From positions 1 through 23,383 of the forward strand of contig JAITIB010000094.1 in NCBI GenBank assembly GCA_031279675.1: a stretch of DNA of 23,383 bases. Reading direction: 5' to 3'. The notes below the pieces were generated by a model. That model ran no database searches. It was not told the DNA's origin and saw only the letters and a program-made list of their open reading frames with translations. A program made the position numbers and the translations under genes. Source of the DNA: Puniceicoccales bacterium (GTDB taxonomy: Bacteria; Verrucomicrobiota; Verrucomicrobiia; Opitutales; UBA953). This document shows positions 7,207-14,400 of the stretch, in pieces. Numbering within the stretch: position 1 is the stretch's first letter; each line of letters begins with the position of its first letter.

Positions 7207-9366
7207 ATGAAATCCAACAAAAACAAAGTAGTCCTGAACAAACATCACGGACGGGCATTGCTCCCGACTGTGTCCATGATCGCCGCAGCGTCCCTTGCGA
7301 ACACTGCCTCTGCTGTCATCCTAACCCCTTCCGATGGACAAGCCGGAGGTGGGTTCCTGGGTGGGGGCGGAGATGCCTTTGGCAGAACAGCAAGTGTATC
7401 CGGGGACTTTGTCATCGTGGCATCGCCTTACCATGCTTTTGCGGAATCCGGATCGCCGAACATCCCCGGTGGCGCTGTTTATTATTATAACAATCTCGAC
7501 CTTGACGGCACCGAAGCAGCCAAGCTTATCGCCTCTGACAGAAAGGATGGTGACGGTTTCGGTTTTTCGATAGGCGCGCATAAGACCGATGCCCTTGTCG
7601 GAGCCATTCGTTCCAATGGCAGTGGCGCTGCCTATTACTACGACGCGATTGACGACATCACCAGCCCCTTGGTCACTTGGGATGGAAATCGTTACATCCG
7701 CGCCGAATCCGCAAAGCTCGTTGCCTCGGACGGTTACAATGGTGATAGGTTTGGGTATGGCACAAGCTTGTCTGTTGACGGCATTGCCCTCGTGGGCGCC
7801 ATGGCTCATTCTTACGCGGGACAGGGTTCATTGGCTGTGGCTAATGCCGGTGCAGCCTACTGCTATTTCAGCGGGAGTTTGCCAAACGACGGTTCAGTGG
7901 TAAGCGAGAATGTGAAACTCATTGCCTCGGACAGGAGTGCGGATAATTACTTTGGTAGCTCGGCAAGCATGTCAGGGAAAAACGCCCTTGTTGGCGCCTT
8001 TGGACAAGACGGCCATAACGGCCACCCCGGAACGGGGGCCGCTTACTATTATGACAATGTCATAGACACCAATTTAAACAATCCCCTTGTCAGCAAGGAC
8101 GGTGCGCGATTCCTGCGAACTGAAAGTGTCAAACTTGTCGCTTCCGACGCGATCACTGGGGATCGCTTTGGCCACTCGGTAAGTCTTTCGGGAGGAAATG
8201 CCCTCGTCGGGGTTGGTGGAGCGGCTATGGGAACTACTACCGGCGCTGCCTATTATTACGCGGATGTCGGCAATCTCACGCTGGCGCAAAACACAGGTTC
8301 CCAGTATGTTCGCACGGAGACAATCAAACTCATAAGCTTTGACACACCGCAACCCTCCATGACATTTGGCTATGCGGTGAGCCTTTCAGGTAACAACGCC
8401 CTTGTCGGGGGGGTGAAAACAGGAGCACAACCGAGCGATTTCACAAGCTATGGCAGTGTTTACTACTATGCGGATGTTAATGATGTCGGGCTGGCCTCCC
8501 AAATCGGCAATCAATATGTCCGCACGGAGACGCTCAGGCTTTACGCCTCAAAGCTTCCGGAAAAAGGTCATGCATTTGGCAGTTCTGTGAGTATGGATGG
8601 CGACCGTTTTGTCATTGGCGGGGGCACGGGGAACGCAAGCGCCAACCAAGTGTGGGCGGGCGATATTCGTGCCTTCACAAAATTGGATGCCAGCACTCCC
8701 ACCAGTCTCGCCACAGGTGGCATCAGTTTTGAATCCCGCGTGGATTGGATCATCGGTGAATACACCAGCAACAACCACGTCACCCTCAATGGCCCCTCCG
8801 CGGGATTTCTTAGCTATGACGGCGACACCGCCCAGATGGGCGTCAATTACGTCGTGATCGGAATGTATTCCGGTTCGAATAACAACACCCTTCGGGTTGA
8901 GGGCATGATTTCAGGTGGTAGTATCCACGTTGGATCGACTGGAAATACCGGAAACACACTACACGTTACCTCCACTGGTTCCATTCGCCGTTCTCCCATT
9001 GTGCGCTTTTTCGAGGGGAACAAAGTTATTATGGATCTTGCACCAAGCTTCCGTGGTCATGGCGGATTGATTGATGCGGGTAATATTTTCTTTGCCGGAA
9101 CATTGGAACTGGTCGCCGACGGGGCATTTGCTCCGGCAGCGGGAAAATCGTATAATCTGTTCAATTTCACAACAGCGATTGGCGCGTTTTCCAACATCGT
9201 TGACAACACTGGCTTGGGGCCGGACATGCAATGGGACTTCAGCCATCTTTATGCCGATGGCAGGATTTCTATCATCGCCGTGCCTGAGCCGGCCACTTGG
9301 GGCGTGCTCGGAGGCGCGATCTTGATGGGCCTTGCCGCAATGCATCGCCGACGCCACCGGGGATAA
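7207..9366 (+). CDS. Seven-bladed FG-GAP-type beta-propeller protein with PEP-CTERM anchor
   Basis: The protein has 719 residues. A signal peptide (MKSNKNKVVLNKHHGR, then a hydrophobic stretch, likely cut after ASA near residue 37) starts at the ATG at 7207; the upstream in-frame GTG at 7144 gives a poor signal. From about 50 to 490 there are seven similar units, each with an aromatic-glycine start (AFG, GFG, RFG, YFG, RFG, TFG, AFG), a block like VSLSGNNALVGG and usually a closing GAAYYY. Adjacent units carry IKLIASD-like strands. This fits an integrin-like FG-GAP propeller with a full set of blades. Residues about 500-680 resemble a Gly/Asn-rich beta solenoid. The end has VPEP (692-695), a hydrophobic segment and RRRHRG. 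The expected role is exosortase-processed surface display; the ligand is unknown. Confidence 0.88.
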   Translation: MKSNKNKVVLNKHHGRALLPTVSMIAAASLANTASAVILTPSDGQAGGGFLGGGGDAFGRTASVSGDFVIVASPYHAFAESGSPNIPGGAVYYYNNLDLDGTEAAKLIASDRKDGDGFGFSIGAHKTDALVGAIRSNGSGAAYYYDAIDDITSPLVTWDGNRYIRAESAKLVASDGYNGDRFGYGTSLSVDGIALVGAMAHSYAGQGSLAVANAGAAYCYFSGSLPNDGSVVSENVKLIASDRSADNYFGSSASMSGKNALVGAFGQDGHNGHPGTGAAYYYDNVIDTNLNNPLVSKDGARFLRTESVKLVASDAITGDRFGHSVSLSGGNALVGVGGAAMGTTTGAAYYYADVGNLTLAQNTGSQYVRTETIKLISFDTPQPSMTFGYAVSLSGNNALVGGVKTGAQPSDFTSYGSVYYYADVNDVGLASQIGNQYVRTETLRLYASKLPEKGHAFGSSVSMDGDRFVIGGGTGNASANQVWAGDIRAFTKLDASTPTSLATGGISFESRVDWIIGEYTSNNHVTLNGPSAGFLSYDGDTAQMGVNYVVIGMYSGSNNNTLRVEGMISGGSIHVGSTGNTGNTLHVTSTGSIRRSPIVRFFEGNKVIMDLAPSFRGHGGLIDAGNIFFAGTLELVADGAFAPAAGKSYNLFNFTTAIGAFSNIVDNTGLGPDMQWDFSHLYADGRISIIAVPEPATWGVLGGAILMGLAAMHRRRHRG

Positions 9367-9390
9367 AAACACGCCTCTCCCCCACCCTGT

Positions 9391-10743
9391 TTAGTCCACG
9401 GCGAGGAGGATGAGGTTTTCGCCACGCGTGACGGCTCCGTCAAACAGGGCCGTCGCCCTGGCGTCGTCTTCGGGCAGCGTCACCGTAAGTTGATACGTGC
9501 CGCGAAAAGCGCGGAGCGTGGCCGTTCCGGTGGCGTCTGTTATGAGCGAGGCATTGGTCGCCCAGTCGCGGGTGATTAGATTTCTGAGCGCCACATAAGC
9601 CGGTTTGGGCGACATGTCCTTGCGCAAGAGTCCTGCCGGGCCGTTCATCCATGCGCCTTGATCGCTGAAGTCCCACCAAGTGATGGCTTCCACGGACGGG
9701 TGTGCGAAGAGCATTGTGTAAACGCGCACGAGCTCGTCGCGCTGCCATGTTTCGCCATCTGGAGTTGTGGGCCCCAAGGGGGCGCTTTGTGCCCAGTCAA
9801 ATTTTTCGCGCGAGGAGAGAATTGTCAGCTCGGTGAAATGGATCGGTTTGCCGAACTGCGAGAAGCGGTCGCAGACGGCATTGATCTTCGCATTGTCCCA
9901 CACTCCGGTGTGCATGTGGCTCTGGATGCCGACCGCGTCAAAAATGGGGCGCCCCGAGGTGTCGTTGAGCTTCGAAAGCAGCGTCGCGTAAGCGTCGCCC
10001 GTCTCGTAGTCGTTTATCAGGAACAAGGGCGGCGCCCCGTCTTTTCCGGAGGCGCCCGCGCGCGCGACGGAAAAACATGCCCTGACGTATTCGACAGCAC
10101 CCTTGTCCGCCATGATGCGTGTGGTGCGCGGCGCGCGATTGCGGCAGTCCTGCCGATCCCACTCGGCCACCTCGTTGATGACATCCCAGGTGTCAATGCT
10201 CCCGCGGAAGTGTCGCACGCAATCCGTCACCCGGTTGAGCTGCCTGCGGAAGAGCTCGGCATCATCCACGTCCTTCGCCCACGCGGGGTCATAATAATTC
10301 CATGCAAGGGGATGCCCCTTCGTGCGAATGCTGTTGCCGGCACACCACGCCGCCATGCGTTCATTGCGCGACTGTGCCCGTGTCGTGTCGCCCTTGCGCG
10401 GTTCGTGGCTCGACCAGTAAAATGGCAGTGTCGCGAAGTTGAATGCCTCGGCGAACCGCCTGCTGTATGCCTCGTTCTCCGTGCGCGATGAACACGAGTC
10501 CCATTTGAAAAGGTTGCAGCCGAAGAGGAACTCATGCCGCTTCATGGAGACGGTCACCCTCGCGCCGGGCACCGGTTTCCCGGCGCGTGTCACGACGATG
10601 CGAACATCGCTCTTGCGGTGCTTTTCGATGCGTGCCTCCGCCTCGGCGCGCCACGCGTCCCCGGCACTGTGGGCACTGGTGGCGACGGATATGGCGAGCC
10701 AGCCCGCGCACGCGTTCCAAAAACGATGGTTTGGGATTTTCAT
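9391..10743 (-). CDS. Secreted GH10 endo-beta-1,4-xylanase
   Basis: GH10 enzymes cleave internal bonds of xylan by a retaining mechanism. The protein has 450 residues with a signal peptide (MKIPNHRFWN, hydrophobic core, probable cut after AHSA near 27). Residues about 32-75 form a short beta-rich segment (VRIVVTRAGKPVPGARVTVSMKR) often found ahead of this type of GH10 domain. The barrel shows WSSHEPRKG, GHPLAWN (143-149), the acid/base Glu191 in WDVINEV, QSHMH and the nucleophile Glu305 in HFTELTI, followed by WWDFSDQGAW. All core residues are present, so it is probably active. A C-terminal beta segment follows the barrel. It is divergent from the MFS transporter cluster and convergent with the FG-GAP gene, with a 24-bp gap and no clear terminator. 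Confidence 0.93.
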   Translation of the reverse strand: MKIPNHRFWNACAGWLAISVATSAHSAGDAWRAEAEARIEKHRKSDVRIVVTRAGKPVPGARVTVSMKRHEFLFGCNLFKWDSCSSRTENEAYSRRFAEAFNFATLPFYWSSHEPRKGDTTRAQSRNERMAAWCAGNSIRTKGHPLAWNYYDPAWAKDVDDAELFRRQLNRVTDCVRHFRGSIDTWDVINEVAEWDRQDCRNRAPRTTRIMADKGAVEYVRACFSVARAGASGKDGAPPLFLINDYETGDAYATLLSKLNDTSGRPIFDAVGIQSHMHTGVWDNAKINAVCDRFSQFGKPIHFTELTILSSREKFDWAQSAPLGPTTPDGETWQRDELVRVYTMLFAHPSVEAITWWDFSDQGAWMNGPAGLLRKDMSPKPAYVALRNLITRDWATNASLITDATGTATLRAFRGTYQLTVTLPEDDARATALFDGAVTRGENLILLAVD

Positions 10744-10908
10744 AGCGACGCCACCTTGGCATCAGACTCGTCCCGATAACACGATTTTTTTTCGCCGGAC
10801 ACCGCCATGGATTAAATCGAGAATCGTAACTCCATGATACCCAATGAATTACGGGATTAATTTTTCGCGTGGAATTTTTCGTGATTTCTCTTGCCAAGGG
10901 GCGTTTAT

Positions 10909-10922
10909 TGAACAATCGTTCA
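10909..10922. promoter_or_regulatory. Candidate operator and promoter ahead of the structured RNA
   Basis: The inverted repeat TGAAC-AATC-GTTCA overlaps TTGAAC at 10908-10913. A weak -10 candidate (AATTAC) lies 17 bases downstream at 10931, which would start transcription just before the first hairpin. The -10 match is poor. Confidence 0.25.
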
Positions 10923-10936
10923 GTCATTCAAATTAC

Positions 10937-11083
10937 TTGATCTTTACCAGATGGGCAGTATTCATAGTGCCGTCATCAAAGAATTTCCCGGCTCGACCGG
11001 GAAAGGAGTAAGTATAGGGGTTCTTGGGAAAACCCAAAGCCGCCGCGCCGCGCCAAAAGCGTGACGCGGCGGCTCATTTTTTT
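10937..11083 (+). ncRNA. Candidate structured leader or small RNA ending in an intrinsic terminator
   Basis: Four hairpins can be drawn in a row. The first is 10950-10977 (GATGGGCA with TGCC and CATC, 2-base bulge). The second is 10984-11004 (TTTCCCGG/CCGGGAAA, perfect, 5-base loop). The third is 11024-11037 (TTGGG, AAAA loop, CCCAA). The fourth is the terminator at 11038-11083. TTGAT (10937-10941) can also pair with ATCAA (10975-10979), as an alternative or outer stem. I do not recognise the fold as any named riboswitch. It could be an attenuating leader of the MFS operon, whose start codon lies 88 bases past the T-run, or an independent RNA of about 140 nt. Confidence 0.4.
11038..11083 (+). 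terminator. Strong intrinsic terminator upstream of the MFS gene
   Basis: AGCCGCCGCG (11038-11047) and CGCGGCGGCT (11065-11074) form a perfect 10-bp GC-rich stem with a 17-base loop. CA and seven T (11077-11083) follow. No plus-strand protein gene ends just before it, so it must act on a short RNA or a leader. Confidence 0.7.
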
Positions 11084-11171
11084 CGGGGAGGCCGCGCGAT
11101 GGATGATTCGGATGTTTTTGGCTTTGCGCGGGAAGCTTCCGTGGTTCAACTGCGGGCAATCCTCTCATCAC

Positions 11172-12479
11172 ATGCGCCAAGACATTCCCACCCGCTCTCC
11201 CTTTGGCCGGATCAACATTGCCCTGGCGGCAATGATGTTCATGCAATTCATGCTCGTCGCCGTGTGGTGGCCGCAGCTTTCCAGCTATTTGACAAGGCTG
11301 CACATGGATGAGTGGGGCGTGGCAATCGTGATGAGCTCAATGGCGGTGGGTTCCATGCTATCGCCCGTCGTGGGCGGGCTCGTGGACCGGTTCTGGCGAG
11401 CGGAATGGGTGCTCTGCGGGGCAAATTTGCTGACGGCGGCGGGGCTTGCCGGGGCGGCGTTTGCGACGCGCCCGCTGGTGTTCGCAGTGTTGATCCTGTT
11501 TGTCATGGTGTGCCATATGCCGACGTGGAGTCTTGCGGGCTCCATTGCCATGGCGCACGCGGACCCGGCGGTGTTCCCGCGCATCCGGTTGTTTGGGTCG
11601 CTGGGGTGGATTGCCTCGGGTGTTTTTGGACTCGTGGCGACGAGGGGGGCGGCGTTTTTGCCAGTCGGGAAGGTGGCTGAGTTTGACGGCACGCAGTTGC
11701 CGTTGCTTTGCGGCTGCGGGGTTGCCGTGGGCGCGGCTGCGTTGAGCCTGTGCCTGCCCACGACGCCACCGCGGGATGCGCGGGGGGAGAAATTTTCGCT
11801 GGCCGACGCGCTTGGCTTGAAGGCGTTTGCGTTGCTGCGTGAGAGAAGTTATCTGGTGTTCGTCGTTGGGATGGCGCTGGCGATGATGGCCTTCGTGTTG
11901 TATTTCAACTTCGGCTCCATGTTCCTGAAGGCCAGGGGGTATGCGCTGACGACGTTGACGATGAACGTTGGTCAGGTCTCGGAGTTGCTCTTCCTGTTCC
12001 TGACCACGAACATCATGATGCGGCTTGGCATTAAGAAGGCGGTGCTCCTGGGGTTGTTTGCGCTGATGGCGCGCTATGTGCTTTTCTACCTCGGAGCGGG
12101 GCCGGTGGGTGAGGGCGTGGCGGGAGTGCTGATCATTGGCGGGATTGCCTGTCATGGGTTGATCTTCGGACTGCTCTTCGTGGGCGGGCAGGTTTACACG
12201 GCGCAACGCGCTCCTGTGGCGTTGCGGGCGCAAGCGCAGGGCATGTTTGCTTTCATCCTGTGGGGCGTCGCCATTCTTGCGGGAACACTCCTGTGCACCC
12301 GCATGATTGAGTGGCACTCCACGATGGTCAGCGTTGAGGACAATTTCCTCGGGGTGGTGAAAAAGGAGACGGATTGGGAAACGCTCTTCCTTTGGGCAAC
12401 GGGGTTCTCCGGGGCGATCCTCCTGTTGTTCCTGTTCTTTTTCCACGAGGAAAAAACCGTGGAGGGGACGGTGGAATGA
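11172..12479 (+). CDS. MFS transporter, nucleoside:H+ symporter-like
   Basis: This is an inner-membrane protein of 435 residues with about 12 hydrophobic segments. It opens with MRQDIPTRSPFGRINIALAAMMFMQF and has an early WWPQLSSYL. The segment RLFGSLGWIASGVFG near 138-152 is typical of the nucleoside:H+ symporter branch (NupG/XapB-like). In Verrucomicrobiota and Bacteroidota, members of this branch often sit beside sugar-catabolic genes, so the substrate may be a sugar, polyol or nucleoside rather than a nucleoside only. The start at 11172 directly precedes the first membrane helix; the frame extends upstream into the terminator region and is rejected there. It ends 46 bases before the Gfo/Idh gene, indicating an operon. 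Confidence 0.85.
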   Translation: MRQDIPTRSPFGRINIALAAMMFMQFMLVAVWWPQLSSYLTRLHMDEWGVAIVMSSMAVGSMLSPVVGGLVDRFWRAEWVLCGANLLTAAGLAGAAFATRPLVFAVLILFVMVCHMPTWSLAGSIAMAHADPAVFPRIRLFGSLGWIASGVFGLVATRGAAFLPVGKVAEFDGTQLPLLCGCGVAVGAAALSLCLPTTPPRDARGEKFSLADALGLKAFALLRERSYLVFVVGMALAMMAFVLYFNFGSMFLKARGYALTTLTMNVGQVSELLFLFLTTNIMMRLGIKKAVLLGLFALMARYVLFYLGAGPVGEGVAGVLIIGGIACHGLIFGLLFVGGQVYTAQRAPVALRAQAQGMFAFILWGVAILAGTLLCTRMIEWHSTMVSVEDNFLGVVKKETDWETLFLWATGFSGAILLLFLFFFHEEKTVEGTVE

Positions 12480-12525
12480 CGTTGGCCGGCGGGGTGTTTC
12501 CAAACAGAGGTTTTTTTTTCAAAGC

Positions 12526-13542
12526 ATGGTTAACATCGGCATAATAGGACTCGGTTCAATGGGCATGACGCACCTCAAGGCGTATGGACTCCAAGGTGGA
12601 AACGTGCGCGTTGTCGCCATCGCGGACGTCAAGTTTGCCGACGCCACCGCCATCCTTGGGCGTGCCGGCAACATCGCCGGGCAGGCCGCGGAGGTCTGTC
12701 TCGACGCGTTTTCCAAATACACCACCGCCGAGGCGCTTCTTGCCGACCCGCGCGTTCATGCCGTGGACATTTGCGCCCCGACGCACGCCCACAAGGAGCT
12801 TGCCATCATGGCCATTCGCGCCGGCAAAAGTGTTCTCGTCGAAAAACCGCTCGCGCGCACCGCCGCCGATGCATGCGCGGTGGCCGAAGCCGCCCGCGAT
12901 GCCGGGATTTTTCTCATGCCTGCGCACTGCATGCGTTTCTGGCCGGGTTGGGACTGGCTGAAAACTGCCGTGGAGGAACGCCGCTACGGGGCTGTGCAGA
13001 GCGCCACGTTCACGCGCGTTGGCGCCAAGCCCGGCGATGCGTTTTACAACAACGGCGCCGCGTGCGGCGGAGCCCACCTCGACCTGCACATCCACGACAC
13101 GGATTTCGTGCTGCACCTCTTTGGTCTGCCTTCCAGCGTCACCAGTTTCGGACGCAAAGGTGAAAGCGGCGCGGTTGAGCACACCCTCACACACTATCAC
13201 TTTGACGGCACCGACGCCCTCGTTGTGGCAGAGGGCGCATGGACGCGCGAATCGGAAAAACGCCCCTTCATCATGCGCTACAGCGTGACGTTTGAGCGTG
13301 CCACCGCCACCTACGTTTTTGGGGACTCCCCTGCCCTCACGCTTTACCAGCCCGGACACGATCCTGTTCCCGTTGCGCTCGCAAGCACGCTTGGCTACGA
13401 TGGCGAGATCGCCGAATTCGTCCGTTGCGTCGAGACCGCGCGCCCTTCGGACCGGGTCACCGCCACCGACGGATTCAACGCCTTGCGCATCATTGAGGCG
13501 GAACTGCGCAGCATCGAAACCGGACAAACCGTTTCCCTCTGA
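12526..13542 (+). CDS. Gfo/Idh/MocA-family oxidoreductase
   Basis: This family oxidises or reduces sugars, inositols and their derivatives with NAD(P). The protein has 338 residues. The Rossmann domain begins MVNIGIIGLGSMGMTH, with the nucleotide-binding GLGSMG at 8-13 and the VLVEKPLAR motif (EKP at 106-108) containing the catalytic lysine. The C-terminal substrate domain has GGAHLDLHIHDTDF with Asp186 and His190, the usual catalytic pair. It lies between the MFS gene and a TIM-barrel isomerase (13-bp gap), which suggests uptake followed by oxidation and isomerisation of one substrate. A run of nine T lies just upstream of its start; the adjacent inverted repeat (12495-12506) is too weak to call a terminator. 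Confidence 0.92.
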   Translation: MVNIGIIGLGSMGMTHLKAYGLQGGNVRVVAIADVKFADATAILGRAGNIAGQAAEVCLDAFSKYTTAEALLADPRVHAVDICAPTHAHKELAIMAIRAGKSVLVEKPLARTAADACAVAEAARDAGIFLMPAHCMRFWPGWDWLKTAVEERRYGAVQSATFTRVGAKPGDAFYNNGAACGGAHLDLHIHDTDFVLHLFGLPSSVTSFGRKGESGAVEHTLTHYHFDGTDALVVAEGAWTRESEKRPFIMRYSVTFERATATYVFGDSPALTLYQPGHDPVPVALASTLGYDGEIAEFVRCVETARPSDRVTATDGFNALRIIEAELRSIETGQTVSL

Positions 13543-13555
13543 ACGAAAGCATCCA

Positions 13556-14386
13556 ATGCGCCAACAAACACGCCAACAACTCGCCGTCTGCAGCTGGTCA
13601 GGACGGCCTTCAACGCCGCGGGCCCTCGTCGAAAGACTCAACGCCATCGGGCTCCGTCGCATCCAAATCGCCCTCAACCCATTGCTGGAAAATCCCGCGT
13701 GGCGCGACGCCATCCCGTTTTTGCGTGATGCCGGTGTCAGCATCGTGTCAGGCATGTTTGAAACCGGCGCCGAGGACTACACCACGCCCGCCACCATCCG
13801 CGTCACCGGTGGCATCGCCCCCGACGCCCCTTGCGCAAACACACTCGAACGCATCCCGCGCTACATCGCGCTGCTTGATGAAATGCGTCTCGACAAAGTC
13901 AGCTTTCACGCAGGATTTTTCCCCCACGCCACCGAGGATCCTCGTCACGCCACAATGCGAACGCGCCTTGAGACTTTCGCCCAACGTTTCGCCGGCGGCG
14001 GAAAACAACTCCTCCTCGAAACAGGGCAGGAAAGCGCGCAGACACTCGCCACGCTCCTCGCCACCATCAATGCGCCGACACTCAGGGTGAATTTCGACCC
14101 GGGAAACATGCTCCTCTACAGCATGGGCGATCCCATTGCCGCGCTGGAAAAACTCCTGCCGCACATCGCCCAAATTCACATCAAGGATGCCATTGCCTCG
14201 GGCGACCCGGAGCATTGGGGATGCGAAAAACCCGCGGGCGAGGGCGAGGTGGACTGGCCGCGCTTTTTTGAAATACTCGCGCGAGCCAACTATGGCGGCG
14301 ACCTTGTCATCGAGCGCGAGTGCGGCGACGACCCCGTCGGTGAAATCAGCCGCGCCCTCGCCTATCTCAACACATTGCTGGTCTGA
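13556..14386 (+). CDS. Sugar phosphate isomerase/epimerase-family TIM-barrel protein
   Basis: The protein has 276 residues and matches the xylose isomerase-like TIM-barrel (AP endonuclease 2) family, which binds a divalent metal and interconverts ketoses or inositol derivatives. Likely metal and substrate residues are His118 (VSFHAGF), Glu155 (LLLETGQE), Asp181 (VNFDPGN), His208 (QIHIKDA) and Glu253 (VIERE), each at the end of a strand as expected. GEGEVDWPRFF (228-238) is also typical of the family. The ATG at 13556 follows the Gfo/Idh stop by 13 bases; the longer frame to 13292 overlaps that gene and is rejected. The pairing with Gfo/Idh is common in polyol and sugar pathways. The exact substrate is not readable. 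It ends 14 bases from the convergent K+ transporter gene, with no terminator visible. Confidence 0.9.
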   Translation: MRQQTRQQLAVCSWSGRPSTPRALVERLNAIGLRRIQIALNPLLENPAWRDAIPFLRDAGVSIVSGMFETGAEDYTTPATIRVTGGIAPDAPCANTLERIPRYIALLDEMRLDKVSFHAGFFPHATEDPRHATMRTRLETFAQRFAGGGKQLLLETGQESAQTLATLLATINAPTLRVNFDPGNMLLYSMGDPIAALEKLLPHIAQIHIKDAIASGDPEHWGCEKPAGEGEVDWPRFFEILARANYGGDLVIERECGDDPVGEISRALAYLNTLLV

Positions 14387-14400
14387 TTGCACACGGCACT

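Larger units (their letters stand above)
10744..11171. other. 428-bp divergent intergenic region between GH10 and the MFS transporter
   Basis: No protein gene is supported here. The GH10-proximal part (10745-10960) is AT-rich. It contains a 14-bp inverted repeat TGAAC-AATC-GTTCA at 10909-10922 that overlaps a possible -35 box (TTGAAC, 10908-10913). Downstream, 10950-11083 can fold into four successive hairpins, the last with a U-run. Confidence 0.6.

Noticed and set aside
6973..7258. Short minus-strand open frames in the VOC / FG-GAP gap
   Set aside because: Several overlapping frames of 61-87 codons have no motif or ribosome site, and an intergenic leader explains the region better.
9658..10491. 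277-codon plus-strand open frame opposite the GH10 gene
   Set aside because: It is a shadow of a xylanase with both catalytic glutamates present.
11358..12503. 381-codon minus-strand open frame opposite the MFS gene
   Set aside because: It is an Arg/His/Gln-rich shadow of a 12-helix membrane protein.
12495..12520. Possible terminator between the MFS and Gfo/Idh genes
   Set aside because: The inverted repeat TGTTT-CC-AAACA has only 5-bp arms and a 2-base spacer, and the T-run is four bases further on, so a hairpin terminator is not convincing.
12556..13755. 399-codon minus-strand open frame opposite Gfo/Idh
   Set aside because: It is antisense to a gene with GLGSMG and EKP motifs and has no recognisable pattern itself.
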